This document shows positions 48,180 through 61,000 of a DNA stretch of 64,000 nucleotides, one piece after another. Origin of the DNA: Ampullaceana balthica. Lineage: Eukaryota > Mollusca > Gastropoda > Lymnaeidae. The stretch spans positions 1,841,501-1,905,500 of the forward strand of contig CALYLW010000044.1 of NCBI GenBank assembly GCA_944989445.1. The letters run 5' to 3'. Both the position numbers and the translations under genes were made by a program. Position 1 is the stretch's first letter. Each line of letters begins with the position of its first letter. Below the pieces are notes generated by a model. It made no database searches. It was not told the DNA's origin and worked only from the letters and a program-made list of their open reading frames with translations.

Positions 48180-49487
48180 CTGCTTCCCCCCCCCAACTAT
48201 ATATATATAAATCAAAGTTTGTATGTATGTATGTATGTCCTTTATAGCTGACTAAACTATTCATCCGATCGCCACGAAACTTTTGGAGACTTTTGAGTAC
48301 GCTCCTGGGATGGTCACTGGCAACTTTTTTTTGCAAAATTTAACACTCACGGGGAGCTGGGGGCCCATAATATGATTTTTTTCTTATATGAGCTATATAG
48401 AAATTAGTTTAGCTATTAGGTAAATTGATGAATCTTAACCAAACTTTGTATATAACTACTTGGTAGTCAATATTAAAATTCTATAGGGCACTAATTTCCT
48501 AATGTCAATTTCTTCTGGGTTGGGGGCCCAAAATGTCTTTTTTCATTCATAAAGGTTTAAGATTTTATTCCCCATTCAATTATTAAAGATCTTGATAAAT
48601 AGATAAATATATCCACTATGAAATTGATTGAAATAAACAGGTGTTTTGAACGTGACATCTTGCACTAATTGGGCCCTGGGGCCCTTAATGTCGTTTTTTG
48701 CTAATATGAGCTATATAAAAATTACTTTATGAGTTAGCTACTGAGTAAATAAATGGATCGTAACCAAACTTTGCATGTAAAAACTTGGCAGACCATATTT
48801 TAAAAAAAAGGGCACTGCACTTCTAATGTCCGATTGTTCAGGGCCGGGGGCCCCAAATGTCTTTTTTCGAATATGTTTGAGATATTATTTTTAACGATCT
48901 TGAGAAATATAACGATGATGGAACTGACTTAAAATTATCATAATGTTGTAATTTACATGTTACATCGAATGCGTCGGGGCCCCAAATGTCTTTTTTTGTA
49001 TACTCTTAGATATTATTTCCCACTCAGTTTTTAACGATCTTAAGAAATATTTCCACGATGAAACTGAATTTAAATGAACAGGTTTTCAAAATATACATCT
49101 TGAACAGAATGGGCCCAGGGGCCCCTTAATGTATTTTTCCTTATATTAGCTATTTAAAAATTAGCTTAAGCGTTAGATAATAAGAAAATAACTGGATTTT
49201 GACCAATCTAGGTATATAAAAACATAAGAGCCTATATTAAATTACTATAGGGCACTGATCTCCTAATGTCCATTTCCTCAGGGCTGGGGGCCCTAAATGT
49301 GTTTTTTTACTAAACTTTAAATTTTGTATCCCCATTCAATTTTATACGATCTTGAGAAATATAGATAAATAAATTTATATATTTGTTATGAAATTTATTG
49401 AAATGAACACATTTTCGAAATTCATATGTTAAACTCATGGGCCCGGTGGCCCTTAATGTAATTCCTTTTTTATCTATATGTATTCTT
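48180..49487. repeat. AT-rich complex repeat, ~320-440-bp irregular period
   Basis: Begins ATCAAAGTTTGTATGTATGT, then ATCCGATCGCCACGAAACTT. After 48360 three irregular repeats share AGCTATATA (48391, 48709, 49148), GGGCACT...TAATGTC and GGGGGCCC..AATGTCTTTTTT, with an extra partial unit at about 48975-49095. No ORF. Confidence 0.8.
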
Positions 49488-49720
49488 TTTTAAATCCCTT
49501 ATATTAACTTCACCGCGGTCTCTGTCGTCATCTCTCTCTGTCTGTCTTGGGCGGGCGGAAAAACAAAAGTAAAAAATGACCAACTTCCCGTGATCCGATC
49601 AAGCTGAAATGTGGCACACGGACCCGTCTTACTTAACAATGCATCGTATTAAAATTTCAGATCGATCGAACGTACCATAATTAAATTAATGCATTTTTAG
49701 TTTATCCTTATATAAAGTAT
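49488..49720. repeat. Diverged third copy of the 499-bp repeat
   Basis: Shares TTTTTTAAATCC.TTATATTAAC, the order of motifs, and AAAATTTCAGATCGATCG followed by GTACC.TAATTAAATTA with 44957-45180. Confidence 0.7.
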
Positions 49721-49907
49721 GTAGATCAAATTCACTGTTTGTTATTGTTTTTTTTCCACGTGAGAGTTTGAGTTGACGCGTTGACGCGACCCATCGAAGT
49801 ACCGGCGTGTTTTTGTTTACATTTTACGTGTCTCGCTGAGCTCGGTCAAGCGATCGGTGACCAGGCTTTTCCCCTCTCCCACCCCCCAGGGTTATGAAGC
49901 AAACCAC

Positions 49908-49990
49908 ACCTCTGCAGTTTTTGCATGCACAGTGATATACTGAGTAACCCGTGATGTGCAATGGGTTGTTTTTCAGCAGAGTTTCTTGCA
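49908..49990 (-). repeat. Inverted 83-bp copy of the LINE endonuclease segment
   Basis: On the minus strand it encodes QETLLKNNPLHITGYSVYHC and matches 50461-50543 on the plus strand at 81 of 83 bases. The arms are about 470 bp apart, upstream of the LINE frame. Confidence 0.9.
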
Positions 49991-50189
49991 AGGTGTGGAA
50001 CTGTCTGCACCTGAAACCAACAACCCTGACGCACACCGTCAAACCATGTCTTAAGGAATCCTTGCTTTAAGCAACAGACGCACAAAACCACGCATGAGTG
50101 GCGTAGTGAAAGGACTCGACTCACTAGTCTAGTTCCCAGGGCAAAGGTACGTGTATGGCAACATATACTGACAGGGAAAAGGTAAGAAA

Positions 50190-53100
50190 ATGCGCCCACT
50201 TCATTCATTCAATATGGCTGGAAAACCTCAAGATTGTCTTAATCATGGGAGGACTACGGACCCTCCCCTCCCCTCTGTGTCGGCAATGGGGATCAGGACG
50301 ACACGAGGCGTACGTATTACTGTAAGCCCAGAAAGGCTAGCTGCCAGGGTTCAGCTCCCTGAAAACCTATCCATTTTACAACTAAGTTGCTGCGGTGTCA
50401 GGGGCGAGATATCTGAGATAACTAAGCTGCTCCACGAGCAGATGGTGGACGTTGCTCTTTTGCAAGAAACTCTGCTGAAAAACAACCCATTGCACATCAC
50501 GGGTTACTCAGTATATCGCTGTACATGCAAAAACTGCAGAGGTCTGGTCACTTTATTAAAAAACAACCTCACAGCGGAGATTGTAGAGAGCAAAGTACTT
50601 AGTGGTACAGACACCCTGACACTCAGCGTCACTAAATCTGGTAAAACTTTTACCATTTCCAATAGTTACAACACCCAGAGAAACACGTTGTGTCTTCCTT
50701 TACACAACACAACGATGTTTAAGAACCATGCAATAGCAGGGGATATTAACGCTCATACTGAAGCGTTAGGCTACTTAGAGGAGGTCGAGCTTACTACTAA
50801 CTTAATAAGGTTACAGGACAAAAATAGTGCTCCGACACTACTTTATACCGGCAACAGTGCCCTATCACGTCCGGACCTAACCCTAGTCTCGGCTGAGCTA
50901 GAGGCGAAAGTAGGATGGAAAGTGTTGCCGGAAGTTGGTAGTGACCACAAACCTATACTCATTGAAATAGACATTGAGTTGGTGAAGGCACGTTTTGCCA
51001 GAAGACACTGGCTGTTCGGCAAAGCCGACTGGAAAAAATTCCGTGACGTGATTGAAAGCACGCTCGCGGGTTCAACTGAAGACCCAGAGAATCCCAAGTC
51101 AATCGAGAATTCCTATAAAGACCTCGTGGAAGTTATTTTGTCAATGGCTAGGAAATCCATTCCAAGAACGTGTAGACGCCGAAAGTTCCGATCATTCTGG
51201 AACAAAAAGCTGGTGGGTCTCGTCCGTGAACGTAAGAAGGCACGGAAAAAAGCAGGCAAACTTAAAACGGCGGCTGCTCGTGCTGCCTATAATAAGCTAA
51301 CTGCTGAAGTCCGAGAGGAAACGCTCAAGGCAAAAAAAAAGAGTGGGTTAGTTCGTGTGGTAAACTTAACCTGGCAGACGGAAGAAAGGTGTGGTAACTG
51401 ATTGATTCACTTTCTGGTATGGGGAAAACGAAAAATCCGAGCCCTTTGCAAACGACCACAGGCACTGTAACCACAGATACAAAATGTGCCGATGCTTTGA
51501 ATAAGCATTTTGCAAGTGTGAGCCTAAAGCAGAAAGAAACCAGTCAGAGCCGCAACCTGAACCGTCTCAGGAAACATGGCGAAAAGACCATGAAGTGGGG
51601 ACCGCATGCTGAGGTCTTTACCGCCCCTTTCACTATGACCGAATTGCAAACGGCGATCAGTAAGTGCAAAGCCGCCAAGGCACCAGGACAGGACAAAGTA
51701 AATAACGAGATGATTAAAAACCTTGGCACGATAGCAATGTCCTCGCTATTGAATATCATAAACAGGACGTGGGCCACGGGTGCCCTGCCTGGAGCTTGGT
51801 TGAGCGCTAACATCGTTCCAATTCCTAACGAAGGTAAACGTCAAGGACTCCTAAACAGCTACCGTCCGATCTCCCTAACATAGTGTTTGGGGAATGTAGC
51901 TGAGACAATGGTGAATGCCAGACTCTATTGTTACTTGGAAAGTACGAATAGTCTGAATATCAATCAGGCTGGTTTCCGAAAGGGAAAGCAGCCGATTGAT
52001 CAAGTGCTCCGTCTTCTTCAGTCAATAACAGACGGGCTCCAGAAAAAAATGCATACTGTGGCAATTTTCTTCGACCTCCGACAGGCTTACGATAGGGTCT
52101 GGAGGTCCGGTCTGTTGTTGAAATTACAAGCCCTAGGCGTAACTGCCAACATGTACAGGTGGATCCAAGGTTTTCTTACAAACCGGACGATCCAAACAAC
52201 TTATGGCAGTGAAACCTCCAGTAAGAGAACGCTGCAACAGGGGCTACCCCAAGGGTCAGCACTCAGTTGCACATTGTTCTTGGCTTTCATCAACGACCTC
52301 CCTGGAATGTTGCAATCCAGTGCGGCCATGTATGCAGACGATTTGGTCATCTGGAGCACCGGTAAAGATGCCAACCGACTGCAACAGCTACTACAGCGAG
52401 ACATTTCGTATATCAGTAGGTACATGCAGAGGTGGCAGATGGAAATTAACACCGAGAAGACGGTCTATTCCCTTTTCACTAATGGCAGAACCATTCTCAA
52501 ACCAGAGATAATGCTTAAAATAAACGATGTAGCGCTCAAATGGGACAAACAACCGGTATACCTGGGAGTCAAACTGGATCAAAAGGTGCAAATGCATAAT
52601 TTTTTACAAAACCTGTACTCCCAGGCTACCGCCAAGCTCAACCTGGTGAAAAAGCTTGCATGCACAAACTGGGGCGCTGGAGCAAGCATTCGCAGAGCTC
52701 TCTTTCTGGGCAGTGTAAGGTCGATAATGGACTACAGCATGCCCGTCCAAGCCTTTGCCAGCAAAACGGCATTGGAAAAACTGGGTCCAATCCAGAACCA
52801 GGCTTTAAGATTTATCTGTGGCGCATACAGAACGACACCCACAGCTGCTGTGGAAGTCATTGCAAACGTAGATCCGCTCGGAATACGTAGAGACAAGGCA
52901 ATCATAACAACTGCAGAGAGGTACCGCAGGCTGGACACTAGGGAGCCCTGTTACCATATGCAGCACAACTGGGGCGGACGTGGGTGTTTGAAACGTTCCT
53001 CATTTATGCATCAAGTAACGGAACTTGATAGGAACGTCAAACCCCCACGAAATAGAAGACAAATTATAAATGTCCCACTCAAACCGCCCTATGCGGAATG

Positions 53101-54071
53101 CGCACGTCCCGAAATACGTTTGTCTTTGACTGACACGGCAGTGACGAAACGCAGCCCTGAACATGTACAGAAAGCGGCTGCCCTTGAGACGATAGAAGGT
53201 TTCTCGGGAACCCAAGTGAAAGTGTTCACGGATGGGTCTGCCAGTTCAAGTGAAGGAATTGCAGGATATGGCGCGCTCATCTTATACCCAATAGGAGGGC
53301 CACCAAAAGAAGAACTTCTAGGTCCCTGTGGGACTATGGCATCGAATTACGATGCGGAGCTTAAAGGCTATACACAGGGCACTGGAAAGTGTGCACCGGA
53401 TACTGCAGGGGTCGGAAATTTTCGGTTTCGACACGGTACTGTTTTGTGACTCGAGATCAGCCCTCGAAGTCCTGGCTAGTGAGAAGCGTAGTACCCACTT
53501 GGTTGACGCCATCTTGGAGGACGTGGGTAGGCTCGAAAGACTTGGAGGTAAGGTAACAGTGCAGTGGATCTCGAGCCACGTGAATGTTAACGGCAATGAA
53601 AAGGCAGACTCCCTGGCCAAAGCAGGAGCGGTCCTGCCCCAACCAGAGACCCCAGTCACTTATCTTGGGGCTAAAACCTGGCTAAAGGACCACTTCCGGA
53701 GTAAGTGGTACCAGGAGTGGGCTGACAACACGACAGCCAGGGGGGTATTCGCTAACATGCCCAGGCCAAGCCGTTCAGACCAGTGGTGGAACCTGAGTCG
53801 CAAACACCAGAGTTTAGTGAATCAGATGAGAACAGAACATTGCCCAACCAACTCATACTTTCACAGGCTAGACCACAACAGGTACTCGAACTGCCGTCAT
53901 TGCAGCCAAGCCTCTGAGACGGTCGTACACCTGGTGACGTCTTGCCCGGCGCTTGATATAGCCGGGGAGGTGAGGGAGGCGGAAGAGTCCCATGTAAAGA
54001 CAATGTTGTATGGTAATGCTCAACAGATGGAGCAGATTGCCCAGGTACTAGCCAATGCCTTAAGATATTAG
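50190..54071 (+). pseudogene. I-clade (Nimb-like) LINE ORF2: endonuclease-RT-RNase H, disrupted
   Basis: Near full-length second ORF of a non-LTR retrotransposon, lying antisense in a VGLUT intron. Endonuclease (50190-51330): LLQETLLK, AGDINAHTEALG, SRPDLTLVS, VGSDHKPIL. RT (about 51640-52560): FFDLRQAYDRVW (motif A), QGLPQGSALSCTLFLAFIND (B), MYADDLVIW (C, 52328-52354), YLGVKLDQKV. RNase H: VKVFTDGSASS (about 53218), then LFCDSRSALEVL and WISSHVNVNGNEKADSLAKA. C-terminal CRHC...H...C finger (about 53889-53945). Breaks: a frameshift at an A9 run near 51335 with a TAA near 51395, a TAG at 51881, and a frameshift near 53362. The RNase H domain and the AATAATAAC-type 3' tail (54104-54125) favour the I clade. 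Confidence 0.9.
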
Positions 54072-54217
54072 TCTCAGGCCTACAGAATATGTGTTTAGTT
54101 TAGTAAAGAGAATAATAACAATACAAATTGAGAAAGTTTTTGAAACATTTACACGTCACAAATTTCTTTATTTGTCATTATAATAATATGTAAATGGCAA
54201 GTCCTTGCAATTCGTAC

Positions 54218-54405
54218 AATGAAAGTCGATAGCAAAGTTGTTGATGTATAGATCCAGTAACTGTTAATGTTGATACCAATGAAAGTCGATAGCAAAGTTG
54301 TTGATGTATAGATCAAGTAACTGTTAATGTTGATACCAATGAAAGTCGATAGCAAAGTTGTTGATGTTTAGATCCATTAATTGTTAATATTGATACCCAT
54401 GACAA
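54218..54405. repeat. 60-bp repeat, 3 copies
   Basis: Unit contains CAATGAAAGTCGATAGCAAA, GTTGTTGATGTATAGATC and AAGTAACTGTTAATGTTGAT. The third copy is diverged. Confidence 0.95.
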
Positions 54406-54651
54406 AGCGATTGAAATCGACATTTATGAGTACATTATTTCATTTGGTCAACTCTAACATATACAGCATTATTATTTTGAAGTTGAACTCTGTTTTCCCG
54501 TTTACCTACTTATTGATAGGTAGCACGCCCCATTTTCACTATCAATAAGCTAATAAATATACAGGGAACCAATCATATTGAACAAACCGAAGCTCTTTGA
54601 GGAGATACTTAATGTCTAACGTTATTACATGCGAAAGAAAAAAGTACCTAC

Positions 54652-54739
54652 CACAAAACGATATAGTGGCCAGCATTGAGCGTTCCAGTGGCGGAGCCCA
54701 ATGTCTCCATATTCCATGACAAGCGGGGTAGGTCACACC
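54652..54739 (-). CDS. VGLUT (SLC17) exon, most 5' exon in window
   Basis: Internal exon of a vesicular glutamate transporter, the synaptic-vesicle protein that loads glutamate using the proton gradient. Read on the minus strand it gives [21 protein letters not shown] and then MLATISFCG, the family's TM4 region. The 88-nt exon starts in phase 0 after an AG (54741-54740) and ends after one base of a Gly codon at a GTAGGT donor (54651). That single G plus the GG opening the next exon makes the Gly expected before SYAGAV. The exon coding for the preceding segment is not in the window, because the sequence to the right is satellite. Sialin-type SLC17 members are less likely given the close VGLUT match across all five exons. 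Confidence 0.9.
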
Positions 54740-55047
54740 CTTAGTTTAACATAAGTAGAGACAAAATAAAATCAGTTAACGGTATACGGAATATCAAATT
54801 GGAACATTTAATTACTTCATTCACAAAATTAAATCATTTAACGAAATACGAAGTATTAAATTGATACGTGTTGATGTTACTTCCATAATATAGTTGTAAA
54901 ATTAATACTGTTGACATTTGTAAGTAAATACGACCTTGAAGTACTACCATGCACTATGTCCTGTAATAAATGTTTTACTAATATTGAAAACTTTTCGTAT
55001 CTACAATTATTTATCTCTATTTAAACGTTAATTGATTCACTACACGA

Positions 55048-58000
55048 TGAGGTTTAGTGATAACAGAGGAGGTTTAGTGATAACAGAGGACGTTTAGTGA
55101 TAACAGAGGACGTTTAGTGATAACAGATGAGGTTTAGTGATAACTGAGGAGGTTTTGTGATAACTGAGGAGGTTTAGTGATAACAGAGGAGGTTTAGTGA
55201 TAACTGAGGAGGTTTAGTGATAACTGAGGAGGTTTAGTGATAACAGAGGAGGTTTAGTGATAACAGAGGAGGTTTAGTGATAACTGAGGAGGTTTAGTGA
55301 TAACTGAGGAGGTCTAGTGATAACTGAGGAGGTTTAGTGATAAGAGGAGGTTTAGTGATAACAGATGAGGTTTAGTGATAACAGATGAGGTTTAGTGATA
55401 ACAGATGAGGTTTAGTGATAACAGAGGAGGTTTAGTGATAACAGATGAGGTTTAGTGATAACAGATGAGGTTTAGTGATAACAGATGACGTTTAGTGATA
55501 ACAGAGGTGGTTTAGTGATAACAGAGGACGTTTAGTGATAACAGAGGAGGTTTAGTGATAACAGAGGACGTTTAGTGATAACAGAGGAGGTTTAGTGATA
55601 ACAGATGAGGTTTAGTGATAACAGATGAGGTTTAGTGATAACAGAGGAGGTTTAGTGATAACAGATGACGTTTAGTGATAACATAGGTGGTTTAGTGATA
55701 ACAGAGGAGGTTTAGTGATAACAGAGGACGTTTAGTGATAACATAGGACGTTTAGTGATAACAGATGAGGTTTAGTGATAACAGAGGAGGTTTAGTGATA
55801 ACAGAGGACGTTTAGTGATAACAGAGGACGTTTAGTGATAACAGAGGAGGTTTAGTGATAACAGAGGACGTTTAGTGATAACAGAGGACGTTTAGTGAAA
55901 ACAGATGAGGTTTAGTGATAACAGAGGAGGTTTAGTGATAACAGAGGACGTTTAGTGATAACAGAGGACGTTTAGTGATAACAGAGGACGTTTAGTGATA
56001 ACAGAGGACGTTTAGTGATAACAGATGAGGTTTAGTGATAACAGAGGAGGTTTAGTGATAACACAGGACGTTTAGTGATAACAGATGAGGTTTAGTGATA
56101 ACAGAGGTGGTTTAGTGATAACAGAGGAGGTTTAGTGATAACAGATGAGGTTTAGTGATAAAAGAGGACGTTTAGTGATAACAGATGAGGTTTAGTGATA
56201 ACAGAGGACGTTTAGTGATAACAGAGGACGTTTAGTGATAACAGATGAGGTTTAGTGATAACAGAGGAGGTTTAGTGATAACAGAGGACGTTTAATGATA
56301 ACAGAGGAGGTTTAGTGATAACAGAGGAGGTTTAGTGATAACAGAGGAGGTTTAGTGATAACAGAGGACGTTTAGTGATAACAGAAGAGGTTTAGTGATA
56401 ACGTAGGAGGTTTAGTGATAACAGAGGACGTTTAGTGATAACAGATGAGGTTTAGTGATAACAGAGGACGTTTAGTGATAACAGATGAGGTTTAGTGATA
56501 ACGTAGGAGGTTTAGTGATAACGGAGGACGTTTAGTGATAACAGAGGCGGTTTAGTGATAACGTAGGAGGTTTAGGGATAACAGAGGAGGTTTAGTGATA
56601 ACAGAGGACGTTTAGTGATAACAGAGGACGTTTAGTGATAGCAGATGAGGTTTAGTGATAACAGATGAGGTTTAGTGATAACAGAGGACGTTTAGTGATA
56701 ACAGATGAGGTTTAGTGATAACAGAGGACGTTTAGTGATAACAGAGGACGTTTAGTGATAACAGATGAGGTTTAGTGATAACAGAGGAGGTTTAGTGATA
56801 ACAGAGGACGTTTAGTGATAACAGAGGACGTTTAGTGATAACAGAGGACGTTTAGTGATAACAGATGAGGTTTAGTGATAACAGAGGAGGTTTAGTGATA
56901 ACAGAGGACGTTTAGTGATAACAGAGGTGGTTTAGTGATAAAAGAGGATGTTTAGTGATAACAGAGGAGGTTTAGGGATAACAGAGCATGTTTGGGGATA
57001 ACAAAGGTGGTTTAGTGATAACAGAGGACGTTTAGTGATAACAGATGAGGTTTAGTGATAACAGAGGACGTTTAGTGATAACAGAGGACGTTTAGTGATA
57101 ACAGATGAGGTTTAGTGATAACAGAGGACGTTTAGTGATAACAGAGGACGTTTAGTGATAACAGATGAGGTTTAGTGATAACAGAGGAGGTTTAGTGATA
57201 ACAGAGGACGTTTAGTGATAACAGATGAGGTTTAGTGATAACAGAGGTGGTTTAGTGATAACAGAGGAGGTTTAGTGATAACAGATGAGGTTTAGTGATA
57301 ACAGAGGACGTTTAGTGATAACAGATGAGGTTTAGTGATAACAGAGGACGTTTAGTGATAACAGAGGACGTTTAGTGATAACAGATGAGGTTTAGTGATA
57401 ACAGAGGAGGTTTAGTGATAACAGAGGACGTTTAATGATAACAGAGGAGGTTTAGTGATAACAGAGGAGGTTTATTGATAACAGAGGAGGTTTAGTGATA
57501 ACAGAGGACATTTAGTGATAACAGAGGACGTTTAGTGATAACAGATGAGGTTTAGTGATAACAGAGGAGGTTTAGTGATAAAAGAGGACGTTTAATGATA
57601 ACAGAGGAGGTTTAGTGATAACAGAGGAGGTTTAGTGATAACAGAGGAGGTTTAGTGATAACAGAGGACGTTTAGTGATAACAGAGGACGTTTAGTGATA
57701 ACAGATGAGGTTTAGTGATAACAGAGGAGGTTTAGTGATAACAGAGGACGTTTAGTGATAACAGAGGAGGTTTAGTGATAACAGAGGAGGTTTAGTGATA
57801 ACAGAGGAGGTTTAGTGATAACAGAGGAGGTTTAGTGATAACAGAGGACGTTTAGTGATAACAGATGAGGTTTAGTGATAACGTAGGAGGTTTAGTGATA
57901 ACAGAGGACGTTTAGTGATAACAGATGAGGTTTAGTGATAACAGAGGAGGTTTAGTGATAACAGAGGAGGTTTACTGATAACAGATGAGGTTTAGTGATA

Positions 58001-61000
58001 ACAGAGGAGGTTTAGTGATAACAGAGGAGGTTTAGTGATAACAGAGGTGGTTTAGTGATAACAGATGAGGTTTAGTGATAACAGAGGAGGTTTAGTGATA
58101 ACAGATGAGGTTTAGTGATAACAGAGGAGGTTTAGTGATAACGGAGGACGTTTAGTGATAACAGAGGAGGTTTAGTGATAACAGAGGTGGTTTAGTGATA
58201 ACAGAGGTGGTTTAGTTATAACAGAGGAGGTTTAGTGATAACGGAGGACGTTTAGTGATAACAGAGGAGGTTTAGTGATAACAGAGGTGGTTTAGTGATA
58301 ACAGAGGTGGTTTAGTGATAACAGAGGAGGTTTACTGATAACAGATGAGGTTTAGTGATAACAGAGGAGGTTTAGTGATAACAGAGGAGGTTTAGTGATA
58401 ACAGAGGTGGTTTAGTGATAACAGATGAGGTTTAGTGATAACAGAGGAGGTTTAGTGATAACAGATGAGGTTTAGTGATAACAGAGGAGGTTTAGTGATA
58501 ACAGATGAGGTTTAATGATAACAGAGGAGGTTTAGTGATAACAGAGGAGGTTTAGTGATAACAGAGGTGGTTTAGTGATAACAGAGGTGGTTTAGTTATA
58601 ACAGAGGAGGTTTAGTGATAAAAGATGAGGTTTAATTATAACAGAGGAGGTTTAGTGATAACAGAGGAGGTTTAGTGATAACAGAGGTGGTTTAGTGATA
58701 ACAGAGGTGGTTTAGTGATAACAGATGAGGTTTAGTGATAACAGAGGAGGTTTAGTGATAACAGATGAGGTTTAGTGATAACAGATGTGGTTTAGTGATA
58801 ACAGAGGAGGTTTAGTGATAACAGAGGACGTTTAATGATAACAGAGGAGGTTTAGTGATAACAGAGGACGTTTAGTGATAACAGAGGAGGTTTAGTGATA
58901 ACAGAGGTGGTTTAGTGATAACAGATGAGGTTTAGTGATAACAGAGGAGGTTTAGTGATAACAGAGGAGGTTTAGTGATAACAGAGGACGTTTAGTGATA
59001 ACAGAGGACGTTTAGTGATAACAGATGAGGTTTAGTGATAACGTAGGTGGTTTAGTGATAACAGAGGACGTTTAGTGATAACAGATGAGGTTTAGTGATA
59101 ACAGAGGACGTTTAGTGATAACAGACGAGGTTTAGTGATAACGTAGGAGCTTTAGTGATAACGGAGGACGTTTAGTGATAACAGAGGCGGTTTAGGGATA
59201 ACAGAGCATGTTTGGGGATAACAAAGGTGGTTTAGTGATAACAGAGGAGGTTTAGTGATAACAGAGGACGTTTAGTGATAACAGATGAGGTTTAGTGATA
59301 ACAGAGGAGGTTTAGTGATAACAGAGGACGTTTAGTGATAACAGATGAGGTTTAGTGATAACAGAGGAGGTTTAGTGATAACAGAGGACGTTTAGTGATA
59401 ACAGATGAGGTTTAGTGATAACAGATGAGGTTTAGTGATAACGTAGGAGGTTTAGTGATAACGGAGGACGTTTAGTGATAACAGAGGAGGTTTAGTGATA
59501 ACAGAGGTGGTTTAGTGATAACAGAGGAGGTTTAGTGATAACGGAGGAGATGTAGTGATAACAGAGGAGGTTTAGTGATAACAGAGGAGATTTAGTGATA
59601 ACAGAGGAGGTTAAGTGATAACGGAGGAGGTTTATTGATAACAGAGGTGGTTTAGTGATAATAGAGGAGGTTTAGTGATAACAGAGGAGGTTTAGTGATA
59701 ACAGAGGAGGTTTAGTTATAACGGAGGAGGTTTAATGATAACAGAGGAGGTTTAGTGATAACAGAGGTGGTTTAGTGTTAACAGAGGTGGTTTGGTGATA
59801 ACAGAGATGGTTTAGTGATAACAGAGGAGGTTTAGTGATAACAGAGGTGGTTTAGTAATAACAGAGGAGGTTTAGTGAAAACAGGTGGTTTAGTAATAAC
59901 AGAGGAGATTTAGTGATAACAGAGGAGGTTTATTGATAACAAAGGTGGTTTAGTGATAACAGAGGAGGTTTAGTGATAACAGAGGAGGTTTAGTGATAAC
60001 AGAGGTGGTTTAGTGATAACAGAGGTGGTTTAGTTATAACAGAGGAGGTTTAGTGATAACCGAGGAGATGTAGTTATAACAGAGGAGGTTTAGTGATAAC
60101 AGAGGTGGTTTAGTAATAACAGAGGAGGGTTAGTGATAACCGAGGAGATGTAGTTATAACAGAGGAGGTTTAGTGATAACAGAGGTGGTTTAGTAATAAC
60201 AGAGGAGGTTTAGTGATAACAGAGGAGGTTTATTGATAACAATGATGGTTTAGTGATAACAGACGAGGTTTAGTGATAACAGAGGAGATGTAGTGATAAC
60301 AGAGGAGTTTTAGTGATAACAGAGTTGGTTCAGTGATAACAGAGGAGGTTTACTGATAACGGAGGAGGTTTAGTGATAACAGAGGACGTTTAGTGATAAC
60401 AGATGAGGTTTAGTGATAACAGAGGAGGTTTAGTGATAACAAAGGACGTTTAGTGATAACAGATGAAGTTTAGTGATAAAAGAGGAGGTTTAGTGATAAC
60501 AGAGGACTTTTAGTGATAACAGAGGACGTTTAGTGATAACAGATGAGGTTTAGTGATAACTGAGGAGGTTTAGTGATAACTGAGGAGGTTTAGTGATAAC
60601 AGAGGAGGTTTAGTGATAACTGAGGAGGTTTAGTGATAACTGAGGAGGTTTAGTGATAACAGAGGAGGTTTAGTGATAACAGAGGAGGTTTAGTGATAAC
60701 TGAGGAGGTTTAGTGATAACTGAGGAGGTTTAGTGATAACTGAGGAGGTTAAGTGATAACAGAGGAGGTTTAGTGATAACAGATGAGGTTTAGTGATAAC
60801 AGATGAGGTTTAGTGATAACAGATGAGGTTTAGTGATAACAGAGGAGGTTTAGTGATAACAGATGAGGTTTAGTGATAACAGATGAGGTTTAGTGATAAC
60901 AGATGACGTTTAGTGATAACAGAGGTGGTTTAGTGATAACAGAGGACGTTTAGTGATAACAGAGGAGGTTTATTGATAACAGAGGACGTTTAGTGATAAC

